Of a DNA stretch of 64,000 bases, positions 35,801-44,194 are shown in pieces. The first letter of the stretch is position 1; every line of letters begins with the position of its first letter. Where the stretch lies: positions 62,001 to 126,000 of the forward strand of contig CAMVLT010000002.1 in assembly GCA_947168395.1 (NCBI GenBank). Direction: 5' to 3'. The notes under the pieces were generated by a model that saw only the letters and a list, made by a program, of their open reading frames with translations, had not been told where the DNA came from and ran no database searches. Position numbers and translations under genes: made by a program. The DNA comes from an uncultured Prevotellaceae bacterium (GTDB lineage: Bacteria > Bacteroidota > Bacteroidia > Bacteroidales > Bacteroidaceae).

Positions 35801-38800
35801 CTACAATGTGGTTGAGAATCCGATGCTGACGGTCTTGGGCTGCTGCAAGGTACGGGTACCTGTCTTGACGGAGTACGACTCGGGGTCGATGTCCTTGCCG
35901 GCTGCCGAGATGTAGAAGAGGTTGTTCACCTGCAGCGTCAGGCGCGTCGGGCCGATGCCGATTTTGCGGATGATGGCGTCGGGCAGGTGGTAAGCCAGGT
36001 TGATGCTGCGCATCTTCAGGTAGTTGGCCGACTTCACCTGCTCGTCGCAGTAGCGCCACCACTCCGAGAACGTCGAGGCGTTCTGCTGGGCCACGCTGCC
36101 CGTAGGCATCTCGTAGTAGTGCTTCACGGTGTGGTCGTTCACATGGTCGGTCAACATCTGGTAAGAGTTCATGTCGGTGACGTCAAGGCGCAGCTTGTTG
36201 CCGCCCGAGAAGATGAACAGCGTGTTCAGCTCCAGCTCGCGCCAGCGGAGGTTCAGCGCCAGCGAGCCGGTGTGGATGGGCACGAAGGTTCCCATGTTCT
36301 TCAGGGCATCGGTGCCCTTCAGCGTCGAGGTGTAGGTCACCTCCGTGGGATTGCCGTCGGCATCGAACTTCGCCATCTCGTTGCCGTTCTGGTCAAGTAT
36401 GACGGGGTAGCCGTTCACCACACGGCTCAGGCGGTATGCCCAGCAGGTGTTGTAGCTGGTGCCCTCTATGCGGTAGTTCTCGGGGGCGGTGATGAAGTTC
36501 GAGGCTATGTCGGTGGGGTTGTGTTCCACGTTGAGCATCTTGTTGTTGTTGTAGGCGTAGTTCAGCGTGGCCGCCAGTCCCCAGTCCTTCAGGCGGATGA
36601 GGTTGGCTGTCAGCGACAGCTCTATGCCCCGGTTGCGCATCTTACCATTGTTAATGACTCGCGAGGCAGCCCCCAGTGTCGAGTCCATATACTTGCGCAC
36701 CAGCAGGTCGTCGCCCACTCGGTTGTAGAACTCTAATGAGCCGCTGAGCAGGTTGTTCAGCAGGCGGAAGTCCAGACCGACGTTGAACGTCGAGGTCTTC
36801 TCCCAGCGCAGCTTCGGGTTGGGCAGGTTGTCGTCGCTGTAGTTCAGGTACTGCGTGTTGGTGGGGTCGTAGCTCTGCGTGCGGTAGCGGGCCACGAAAT
36901 AGGTGGTGGAGCTTTGGTCAACGTTGCCGTTCACACCGTAGGTGAGGCGCAGTTTCAGGAAGTCGAGCCACGAGACGTCCTTCATGAACTGCTCCTCCGA
37001 GATGTTCCATCCGCCTCCTATAGACCACAGCGGGTGGTGCTGGTTCTTGGTGTCGAGTCCGAAGAGGTCGGCCTCGTCCCAGCGTATGCTGCCTGTAAGG
37101 TTATACCTATATAAATAGTTGTAGCCCACGTTGGCGTAGAACGAGGCATAGCGGTGGAATATCTCGCTCTGGCTGGTGGTCAGTCCGCTCATGCGCTGCG
37201 TGCCGTTGTAGACCAGCGACTGCCAACCCTCGTTGTAGAGTGTCTGCCAGTCCATGCGGACTGAGGTCAGCGCCGTGTCGTTGTAACCGTACATCAGCTG
37301 CTGGACGAGGCGTGGCGAGCGGTTCTCACGCAGTTCGAAGCCCATGATGGCATCCACGTTGTGCTGGTTGTCCATGAAACTCTTGTCGAAGTTCAGCTGG
37401 TTGCGGAACGTGTAGCGGCGCGAGTTGTTGGTCTGCTGGAAGTAGCGTCCCCCCTCTGGCAGCAGGCACTCGCCGCTCTGGTCGATGAAGGCGTTGTGCG
37501 TCAGTCGCATCTGGTAGGTGTCAGGCTCATCGTACTGCTCACTTCGCGTCTGTGCCCACTCATACTGGAACATGACGTTGTAGCGGAACATCTTCAGAAA
37601 CTTGGCTTCCACATTCACGAACGGGCGCAGACGCACATTGCGGTGCTTGGTCAGACTCTCGTCCAGCGACTCCAAGACGTTGAACGAGTAGGGCAACAGC
37701 CCCTCGACCCTCTGCTCCTGCACCTCCCGGATGCGGGTGCCGTTGATGGCGCTGCCCGCAAAGCCCGCCACGTTGACGTAGGGCGAGTAGACCCGGTTGC
37801 CCTGGGCGTCCTCGATGGCGGCGTAGCGTTCCTGCATGTTGTATTGAGCGTACGACCCGTCGGGCGCCGTGGAGTTGTAGAAGCGGGTGTCGATGCCGAG
37901 CTTGATGTTCAGCCACTTGGCCACCTGGAAGTTCGACTTCAGGTAGATGCTGAATATGTCGTTGTGGTCGTTCTTCAAGCGGTTCTTATCGTGCTCGTAG
38001 TTGAACGATGCAAAGTGGTTCGACTGCTGCGACTTCTGCGACAGCGACACGTTGTAACGCTGCGTCACGGCGTTGCGCCACACCAGGTCGCGGTACTGCG
38101 AGTAGAAGTCGTTCTGCCGCCACTGGCTCAGCGTCTGGTCTACGTCGGCCTGGCTGATGCGGCCCTCGGCCTGGTCGCGGTACAGCTGGTAGAGCGGTGA
38201 GTAGTAGTTATTGGCATACGTGTCGAACAGCGTCCTCACGCTGCCGCTGCTGGCAACGCGGGCGTTGTACACCTTTGTTTCGTAGTCGATGATGTCCGAC
38301 GTCGAGGCGTAGTGCATGGCATCGAACGAGGGCTTTGTCGAGATAAACCAGTCGGCGTTCACGCTCACCGTTGTCTTGTCGGTCTTGCCCTGCTTCGTGG
38401 TGAGCACGATGACGCCATTGGCGGCCAGCGCACCGTAGATGCTGGCGGCGGCGGCATCCTTCAGCACCGTCACCGATTCTATGTCGTAGGGGTTGATTTC
38501 GTCCAGGTTCATGTCGGTGGCCATGTCGTCGACCACAATCAGCGGTTTGGTGCCTACGCTGTTCGAGAAGGTGCCTACGCCGCGCAGTATCGGGTTGCTC
38601 TCGCCGGTGTTAGGATTGATGTCCATGCGCAGACCGGCCACCTGCCCCTCCAATGCCGAGACCAGGTCCTTGTGCATCACGCGGTTCAGCTTCGTGGAGT
38701 CCACAAAGCCGAAAGCCGCCGTCGACCGTTCGCGGCTCAGCCGCTGGTAACCCGTCGACACCACTACCGTCTCGGCCAGCTGGGTGGTCTGCTCCTTCAT

Positions 38801-39076
38801 CTTCACGTCGAGTATCAGCAGGTTCTTCACCGCTGCCTGGTAAGGCTCCATGCCCACGTAGCGGAACACCAGCACGGCGTTCTCGCCCTCTATCTTGATG
38901 CTGTATTTCCCGTTCAGGTCGGTCACGGTGGTACCTTTTCCGCTCTTCGTACTGACGGTGACACCATAGAGCGGGTCGCCGTTCGAGTCGGTCACGGTAC
39001 CTGTCAGCGTACGCTGTGCCAATGCTCCCGTTGCCGTAAAGAATAGTAACAAGAAGGAAAGTGATAATGCTTTCAT
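35801..39076 (-). CDS. SusC/RagA-like TonB-dependent outer-membrane transporter
   Basis: The product is 1091 residues. After a signal peptide (ending ALA-Q) there is a carboxypeptidase-regulatory-like domain (RTLTGTVTDSNGDPLYGVTV...LVFRYVGMEPYQ), then the plug (DLVSALEGQVAGLRM, ILRGVGTFSNS, PLIVVDD, DIESVTVLKDAAAASIYGALAANGVIVLTTK) and a 22-strand barrel ending VSIGFSTTL. It imports oligosaccharide or peptide pieces with SusD, driven by TonB. The N-terminal extra domain is standard for this family. It is the first gene of the operon that runs to the GH53-esterase. No sensor (HTCS, SusR or ECF/anti-sigma) is beside it. Confidence 0.95.
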   Translation of the reverse strand: MKALSLSFLLLFFTATGALAQRTLTGTVTDSNGDPLYGVTVSTKSGKGTTVTDLNGKYSIKIEGENAVLVFRYVGMEPYQAAVKNLLILDVKMKEQTTQLAETVVVSTGYQRLSRERSTAAFGFVDSTKLNRVMHKDLVSALEGQVAGLRMDINPNTGESNPILRGVGTFSNSVGTKPLIVVDDMATDMNLDEINPYDIESVTVLKDAAAASIYGALAANGVIVLTTKQGKTDKTTVSVNADWFISTKPSFDAMHYASTSDIIDYETKVYNARVASSGSVRTLFDTYANNYYSPLYQLYRDQAEGRISQADVDQTLSQWRQNDFYSQYRDLVWRNAVTQRYNVSLSQKSQQSNHFASFNYEHDKNRLKNDHNDIFSIYLKSNFQVAKWLNIKLGIDTRFYNSTAPDGSYAQYNMQERYAAIEDAQGNRVYSPYVNVAGFAGSAINGTRIREVQEQRVEGLLPYSFNVLESLDESLTKHRNVRLRPFVNVEAKFLKMFRYNVMFQYEWAQTRSEQYDEPDTYQMRLTHNAFIDQSGECLLPEGGRYFQQTNNSRRYTFRNQLNFDKSFMDNQHNVDAIMGFELRENRSPRLVQQLMYGYNDTALTSVRMDWQTLYNEGWQSLVYNGTQRMSGLTTSQSEIFHRYASFYANVGYNYLYRYNLTGSIRWDEADLFGLDTKNQHHPLWSIGGGWNISEEQFMKDVSWLDFLKLRLTYGVNGNVDQSSTTYFVARYRTQSYDPTNTQYLNYSDDNLPNPKLRWEKTSTFNVGLDFRLLNNLLSGSLEFYNRVGDDLLVRKYMDSTLGAASRVINNGKMRNRGIELSLTANLIRLKDWGLAATLNYAYNNNKMLNVEHNPTDIASNFITAPENYRIEGTSYNTCWAYRLSRVVNGYPVILDQNGNEMAKFDADGNPTEVTYTSTLKGTDALKNMGTFVPIHTGSLALNLRWRELELNTLFIFSGGNKLRLDVTDMNSYQMLTDHVNDHTVKHYYEMPTGSVAQQNASTFSEWWRYCDEQVKSANYLKMRSINLAYHLPDAIIRKIGIGPTRLTLQVNNLFYISAAGKDIDPESYSVKTGTRTLQQPKTVSIGFSTTL

Positions 39077-39240
39077 ACGGTAATAATCGTTCGTTTTGGC
39101 TACAAATATACAAAAAGAAACACCTAATAGTGTCTTAATCCATTCGATTTAACATTTGTTTAACGGTTTTTCTTCTACAAAACAGATTATTTTTGTATTT
39201 TTGCGCCATCTTACTAACAAAACCTAAAAATAATTGATTT
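39077..39240. promoter_or_regulatory. Divergent promoter region of susC and the LRR lipoprotein
   Basis: On the minus strand TATATTTGTAGCC (about 39097-39109) is a -7-like box for susC. On the plus strand TATTTTTG (39196-39203) followed by CGCC is one for the LRR gene, 37 bases before its ATG. Neither has a good -33 TTTG. The region is A/T-rich. Confidence 0.5.
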
Positions 39241-41295
39241 ATGAAGAAACATTTTTTGTTTGCGTCAATGTTGCTGACAGCTTCAGCAATGATGACATCG
39301 TGTGGTCAAAAGGACAACCTCCTTATTCCTGACGGGAATGACGACCCTGAGCAGCCTCAGAAGACCATCGTCGTTTTGGACGGCAAGGAGTATGAGACAG
39401 AGCTTGTTGCCACCTTCACGGGTGAAATCGGGGCAGAGGTCACGCTGACCTTGGGCGTTTATGACCCGTACGACATCTATGGTGTTGACTTCGGCGATGG
39501 CGTTATCGTGGCCGACACCGTCTGCTTCGAGAATGGCGGCCTGAAGGACGACGAGGGCTATACAAGGGAAGACACCCAGCACAAGAGCGCCACGAAGTTC
39601 ACCGGCACCGTTGCCGGCGATGGCACAGTCAAGGTCTATGGCAACAGCGACCTCTGGTACGTCGTTGGTGGGGGTGGCGTCGTACCTACCAGCTTCGACC
39701 AGCCCAAACTGGCCAAAGTCGTGCAGATGAGCTTCACCGGAGCCAACGTCGAGCGTGTGGTGCTGCCTAAGATGGAGTTCCTGACGCAGTTCAGCTTCAA
39801 CAACAGCGCCGCGAAGTCGATTGACGTGTCGAAGGCAACGGCACTGACCTCGCTCACCATCAACAGCACAACGGCATCGGAGTTTGAGCCGCAGTTAGAG
39901 TCGATTGACTTGAGCCAGAACACCGAGCTGACCTACCTCTCCATTCAGGGCAACCAGAACCACCGTGGCAAGCTGACGAGCCTCGACTTGAGCAACAACT
40001 CCAAGCTCAGCGGCATGGGACTGTACGTGCAGTACAACGAGATTATGGACCTGAAGCTGGCCGAGAACTCGCTGACCGCCATCAATGTGCAGGACAACTA
40101 TCTGTCATCGCTCGACCTTTCCAAGCTGCCGAAGCTGAAGAGCCTCTACGCATCCAACAACACGTTTCAGGGCGAGTTCGACCTCACCAGCTATGAGACG
40201 TTAGAGAACGTTCAGCTGAGCAACAACCTGCTGTCATCAATAAAGGTTAACAACGTAACGAAACAGTTCTATGTGGATAGAAACGAGCTGACGCTGGCTA
40301 CCATTCCCGCACAGCCCGCAGGCATGAACTCCAAGAACAAGACCAAGCAGTTCCACTATGCTCCGCAGTGCGCCATGACGGTACCCGAGACGGTTACCGA
40401 GCTTGACCTCAGCAGCCAGCTGACCGTCGCCCAGGGTGAGCTGAGCCCTGCCGACTATGCTACGCCGCTTTCCGGCACCACGACCTATAGCTTCGTTACA
40501 TCCAGCGGCACCAACCTTGTCGAGGGTACCGACTACGTGGTGACTGCTCCCGGTAAGTTCAAGTTCATCAAGCCACAGGCTGAGAAGGTGACTGCCATCA
40601 TGCTCAACGAGGCACTGCCGAAGCTCACCGGGGACGATGCTTTTGTCACCACCGAGTTCACCGTGAAGGCTGCCGCAACAGCTGCCATGACTTGGGACTT
40701 CACCACATGGAGCGCCGCTACCGTTATCAATCTGATAGCCGATGCTGCCGCCTCGAAGACCGAGGGCTGGAGCGACGTCGAGAAGGCTGCCGACGCAGCT
40801 GCCGATGCCGAGCCCACCGAGGCTGCCAAGGATAATTGCTTCTGGTTCGCAGGCACCGTCAATGCCGATGGTTCACTCTCGGCCAACGGCAAGGTCATCG
40901 AGGAGCTGAAGGGCCTGAAGTTCGACCCCGACTATGCTGCCAAGCGTTCATTAGCCATTGCCGTGAAATATCCGTCCACTTCGCTCGGTGATTATGACGG
41001 TGGCGCTTATCTGTGGCTTGGTGGTGGTGGCTCTAAGCAGACCTGCCCCTGCTTCACCATTCCCGGTGTGAAGGCTGGCCAGAAGCTGACTATTTCCATG
41101 GAGTCGCACAAGCTCAATCCTGCCGACGCCCGAGGCATCCAGATCTATGCCAACAGCTACGATGCTGCCAACCAGATTGGCGAGGCATTCAAGCCGACCG
41201 TCAAGGCCTCAAATACCTGGGCCATCGACAAGGACTGCGATGTCGTAGTCTGGAACACCAGCGGTTGCCACATTTACTCAATTACCATCGAGTAA
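39241..41295 (+). CDS. Leucine-rich-repeat surface lipoprotein
   Basis: The product is 684 residues with a lipobox MTSC and Cys21. It has an N-terminal beta domain (to about 150). Leucine-rich repeats of the bacterial SDS22/internalin-J type follow at about 165-350 (LTSLDLSNNSKLSGMGL, LSSLDLSKLPKLKSLYASNN, LENVQLSNNLLSSIKV). The C-terminal half is a beta-rich module from about 490 (AMTWDFTTWSAATVINL... GIQIYANSYDAANQIGE) resembling sugar-binding or pectate-lyase-associated domains of Prevotella. It is probably exposed on the surface and binds host or dietary polymer. It is divergent from susC with its own promoter and terminator. No enzyme motif is visible. Confidence 0.82.
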   Translation: MKKHFLFASMLLTASAMMTSCGQKDNLLIPDGNDDPEQPQKTIVVLDGKEYETELVATFTGEIGAEVTLTLGVYDPYDIYGVDFGDGVIVADTVCFENGGLKDDEGYTREDTQHKSATKFTGTVAGDGTVKVYGNSDLWYVVGGGGVVPTSFDQPKLAKVVQMSFTGANVERVVLPKMEFLTQFSFNNSAAKSIDVSKATALTSLTINSTTASEFEPQLESIDLSQNTELTYLSIQGNQNHRGKLTSLDLSNNSKLSGMGLYVQYNEIMDLKLAENSLTAINVQDNYLSSLDLSKLPKLKSLYASNNTFQGEFDLTSYETLENVQLSNNLLSSIKVNNVTKQFYVDRNELTLATIPAQPAGMNSKNKTKQFHYAPQCAMTVPETVTELDLSSQLTVAQGELSPADYATPLSGTTTYSFVTSSGTNLVEGTDYVVTAPGKFKFIKPQAEKVTAIMLNEALPKLTGDDAFVTTEFTVKAAATAAMTWDFTTWSAATVINLIADAAASKTEGWSDVEKAADAAADAEPTEAAKDNCFWFAGTVNADGSLSANGKVIEELKGLKFDPDYAAKRSLAIAVKYPSTSLGDYDGGAYLWLGGGGSKQTCPCFTIPGVKAGQKLTISMESHKLNPADARGIQIYANSYDAANQIGEAFKPTVKASNTWAIDKDCDVVVWNTSGCHIYSITIE

Positions 41296-41307
41296 TCTCA
41301 AAATCAA

Positions 41308-41344
41308 GCCTCCCCAAGAAAGTCTTTGGGGAGGCATTTTTTTT
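41308..41344 (+). terminator. Terminator of the LRR lipoprotein gene
   Basis: GCCTCCCCAA (41308-41317) pairs with TTGGGGAGGC (41326-41335), followed by ATTTTTTTTT. Confidence 0.9.
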
Positions 41345-41360
41345 TCTCTCTCCTCCTGTT

Positions 41361-41578
41361 TTATTTTTTCACATATTTGCGACCATTGGAGATGACGATG
41401 CCCTTGTGGCCCCGGTCTACTTTCATGCCAGCTCATTGATGGGGATGTCACTGCCCACCACCGTCTTCAACTGCCATCCGTTGGCGTCGGCAGTACCCAG
41501 CTTGGCAAGCACAGACTGCTTGTTGTCGGCCAAGTTGCCTGACGACATCACCACCACGCGACCGGGCTCCTGTTGCAT
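41361..41578 (-). pseudogene. Frameshifted C-terminal remnant with sorting tail
   Basis: The minus strand reads VVVMSSGNLADNKQSVLAKL...SDIPINELA and a stop. After a one-base shift the frame continues MKVDRGHKGIVISNGRKYVK and a stop at 41361. The second part is a sorting tail like those of the intact secreted proteins here. In-frame stops cut it off upstream as well. It lies only about 80 bases from MITE copy B. It is therefore the 3' stump of a lost secreted protein. The stretch 41579-41660 holds nothing more I can support. Confidence 0.6.
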
Positions 41579-41660
41579 TTTTATCCTCTTGCAACTTTAC
41601 TGGTCGAACCGCACCGTGAACGAGGCACGGTTTTAGCGATGAACGTGTGTTTTTTGGTAT

Positions 41661-41999
41661 AAAGTATCACTTTCCTTGTATGCTGCTAAAATACAGCAAA
41701 TTACAGCGGTGATGCTTATTTTCAAAGCATCACTCACCATCACCTCTTTCATCAAGCATAGTTTACCCTACCCAAAGTCATGTAAAGGTATGGTGTAGGC
41801 AGCAGCAACAAGGTGAGAGCGAATAGTAAAACAAGTTGTTTTACCTCACTTTACCCTACCTAAACCCTAACTCAGGGTAGGGGTTAACAGAGCAAAACAA
41901 GTTGTTTTACTTTGGTGATGCTTGGTGATACTTTCAAACTAACCATCACCTCAGTTAACTCACAGTAGGTTAAAAGGTTACGCGCAAAAGTGATACTTT
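41661..41999. repeat. MITE-like element, copy B
   Basis: Terminal inverted repeats are AAAGTATCACTTT (41661-41673) and AAAGTGATACTTT (41987-41999). Inside are the palindrome GTAAAACAAGTTGTTTTAC (41826-41844), a second AAAACAAGTTGTTTTAC, TTTACCCTACCTAAACCC with its inverse GGGTAGGGG, and the CATCACCTCAGTTAACTCAC end block shared with copy A (564-917). It is 339 bases. On its right it meets a truncated C13 protease remnant, and on its left a truncated sorting-tail remnant. Confidence 0.65.
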
Positions 42000-42335
42000 C
42001 GCAAAAAACAAAAGAAAGAATCAGGGTGACGTTGTGGAGACGAAGAACTCCTGCGGTCCGGTGGTTGCTCCAGCCGCTGCTGCCCTGCACCAGCACGGCA
42101 TATTGAGCGGTCAGTGGAGGGTACTGGATGCCGGCATCTTTATTCTCGACACTCTTTGCAAATTCTTCAGCAGCTGCCGGGTGGTCTCGATCACGCAGAA
42201 GTTGCCTATGAACAAGCTGTTAAAGGCTGGCATCTGGTTGAATTCGTCATAGTAGGCCATCAGGCGGCGGCACAGGTCGCTGTCACTGGCATACAATTCG
42301 TTGTGAGTGAAGGGGAGGCCCATTTCCTCGGCCTG
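42000..42335 (-). pseudogene. Remnant of a second legumain-like (C13) protease gene
   Basis: On the minus strand a frame reads EEFAKSVENKDAGIQYPP, then LTAQYAVLVQGSSGWSNH and RTAGVL. It lines up with LTGQYAVLVQGSNGFDNY and RHQADVL of the C13 gene at 56627-59524. Just upstream, in another frame, is CKQAEEMGLPFTHNELYASD with DSDLCRRLMAYYDEFNQMPAF, broken by stops. The homology ends about 40 bases before MITE copy B, so the element may have removed or replaced the catalytic part. The origin of the upstream segment is uncertain. Confidence 0.55.
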
Positions 42336-42390
42336 CTTACAAATTCACGTTAAACTCTACAAATCTTATCGTTAATTGAAAAAAAAGTTG

Positions 42391-42398
42391 TACCTTTG
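42391..42398 (+). promoter_or_regulatory. -7 box with a long structured leader
   Basis: TACCTTTG followed by CAG is a Bacteroidetes -7 box. It is followed by about 220 bases of leader with hairpins (GCAGCCgaaGGGCTGC at once after the box; GCGGCGTgaACGCCGC near 42514-42529) before the small ORF at 42622. Confidence 0.55.
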
Positions 42399-42621
42399 CA
42401 GCCGAAGGGCTGCGAAACTGCTCACGCTCGGCCGCTCGACCTTTGGTCGCTTGCCACCGAAGGGACGCAAGAATTGATGCAAGCATCATTGCCCTATCTT
42501 AACCGCAGTTGTGCGGCGTGAACGCCGCTAAAGCGATAAGACAGGAGGCATGGAGCAAGCGCTGTTCTCTTTTCGCAATAACGGTCAACATTATAATTGA
42601 TATACGAAAGATTATATAACT

Positions 42622-42747
42622 ATGGCAACAGCAATTAAAGCAATCCCCACATTGAAAGGCAAGGAGGCACGTGAATTCCTTCGCCATGCAGAGGAGGCTG
42701 AACGCAACTACAAGGGAGGCCGCAGCGTTTTTAGTGCCAATCAATAA
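42622..42747 (+). CDS. Small antitoxin-like protein, no toxin beside it
   Basis: This 41-residue ORF starts MATAIKAIPTLKGKEAREFL and continues RHAEEAERNYKGGRSV. The MATAI(K/R)xIPTLxGxxAxxF start is one I associate with small Bacteroidetes antitoxins, usually 45-55 residues and followed by a toxin gene. Here the frame stops early (SANQ) and the next gene is a broken MATE transporter, so it is either truncated or an orphan. The ATG follows AT-rich DNA without a clear ribosome site, which is usual in this phylum. The family assignment rests on pattern memory only. Confidence 0.5.
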   Translation: MATAIKAIPTLKGKEAREFLRHAEEAERNYKGGRSVFSANQ

Positions 42748-42819
42748 GCAACAAATAAAATCCGCCAACGGCACGTGGAAGAAGGTGCTGTAAAACAATC
42801 AAGCAAAACTATCGCAACT

Positions 42820-44180
42820 ATGAATATTAGCAACTTTCGTAACAGCTATCTTATCGACAAGGCTTACCGGCTAACACTGGTGAGCGTTACGCTTACGGCA
42901 TTGGCACCGCTCATAGCGACGCTGGTAGATGGGCTTTTCTCGAGCAACCTGTTGGGCAACGATGCTTTCATCGCAGTGAGTGTAGCGCTACCTATAGTCA
43001 ATGCAGTGAGCGTGCTGACGATGATATGCGAACGCGGCGGCGCAGTGCTTGCAGCAGGTCAGCTGGCCAAGGGCAACCGCGACAAGGCCAACCGTATATA
43101 CACGGCGGCTTTGGCCTCGGCGGTGCTGGTGGCGGTATTAGCGGCGTTAGGCATCTGGTTAAACCTCGACAGCATATCTTTGGGACTGACCGGCAGACCC
43201 GAGAGCGCAGCGTATGCCCGCGAGTACCTACAGGTAATCGTCATTTACCTGCTCATCCTGCCGCTAAACAACACGTTCAACGACTTTGCAACGCAAGAGG
43301 GAGTTCCGCAGTTAACCACCCGAGCCGTGGCTACGGGCAGTGCGACCAATGTGGTGCTCGACATCCTTTTCATCGGTGTTCTCGGCATGGGCATCAGCGG
43401 TGCGGCATGGGGTACGGTCATTTCGAGTCTCATCAATCTCGCGCTCATATCGCCCCATTTCCTTAAGGGCAAGAGCCAGTTCAGATTGGTGCGGCCGCAG
43501 GGCGACCTGGGTGCCATCATCGGCGATAACCTCAAGCATGGCTTCGGCTTCAACGTATATTTTATCGTGGTAAATGCCTTTATGCTGCTGGGCAACGCAT
43601 TGGTACTGAAAGTGGCAGGACACGATGGGCTGACGCTCTTTGATGTATGTCTGCAGATACAGTCGGCCACGTTCTCGGTTGTTTGGGGACTCACTATGGC
43701 TGGCGTCTCGCTCGTCACCTGGGTGGTGTACCCATCCTTGTGGTTAGTCTGGGTTACGGCTACAGGAAGCACCTCAAGTACCCGTTCTATACCAAGTTCT
43801 CGTTGGTCGATAAGATGCCTTCGTGTATTAAGTTCGAATGTTCGATAGATTACGAGCAACATAATCTTGAAGAGATGAAGAAGATGATCAAGTTATTTGC
43901 CGTCATCTGCGAGATGAGCGACGAATTGAGTTCTAAGATGTACTCTACTATCCTGGCGCTCTTAAACAATGCACGGGAGCGTAGAAGCCGTCATCTTAAA
44001 TATCTTGACATCACGCTCTGCGAGTTAGACGACGGGGTCCAGATGGCCATCAAAGACTGCGGCCGTCCCTACGACCCGGTACACAATGGTATAGATGCCG
44101 CATCTGTAGGCGCTCGCTCTGCCACCTACCGCTACATGTTCACCATGAATGTAACAACTATTGTATGGAATAAAATATAA
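42820..44180 (+). pseudogene. MATE efflux transporter fused to an HATPase domain, broken
   Basis: From 42820 the frame reads a MATE transporter (TLTALAPLIATLVDGLFSSN, NTFNDFATQEGVPQLTTRAV, LGMGISGAAWGTVISSLI) for about 300 residues. It then leaves frame near 43710-43730. Another frame picks up GGVPILVVSLGYGYRKHLKY and a C-terminal domain with ELDDGVQMAIKDCGRPYDPV to 44180. In Bacteroidales such a histidine-kinase-like ATPase domain is found at the end of some MATE proteins. About 140 residues (the last transmembrane helices) are missing at the junction, so this is a deletion plus frameshift. The ATPase end (VGARSATYRYMFTMNV) also looks shortened. The protein cannot be a working transporter. 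Confidence 0.72.
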
Positions 44181-44194
44181 TTATCTGTAATAAC

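Noticed and set aside
41661..42000. Insertion sequence with a coding region
   Set aside because: The element is under 350 bases and has no transposase-like frame. Only a non-autonomous element can be supported.
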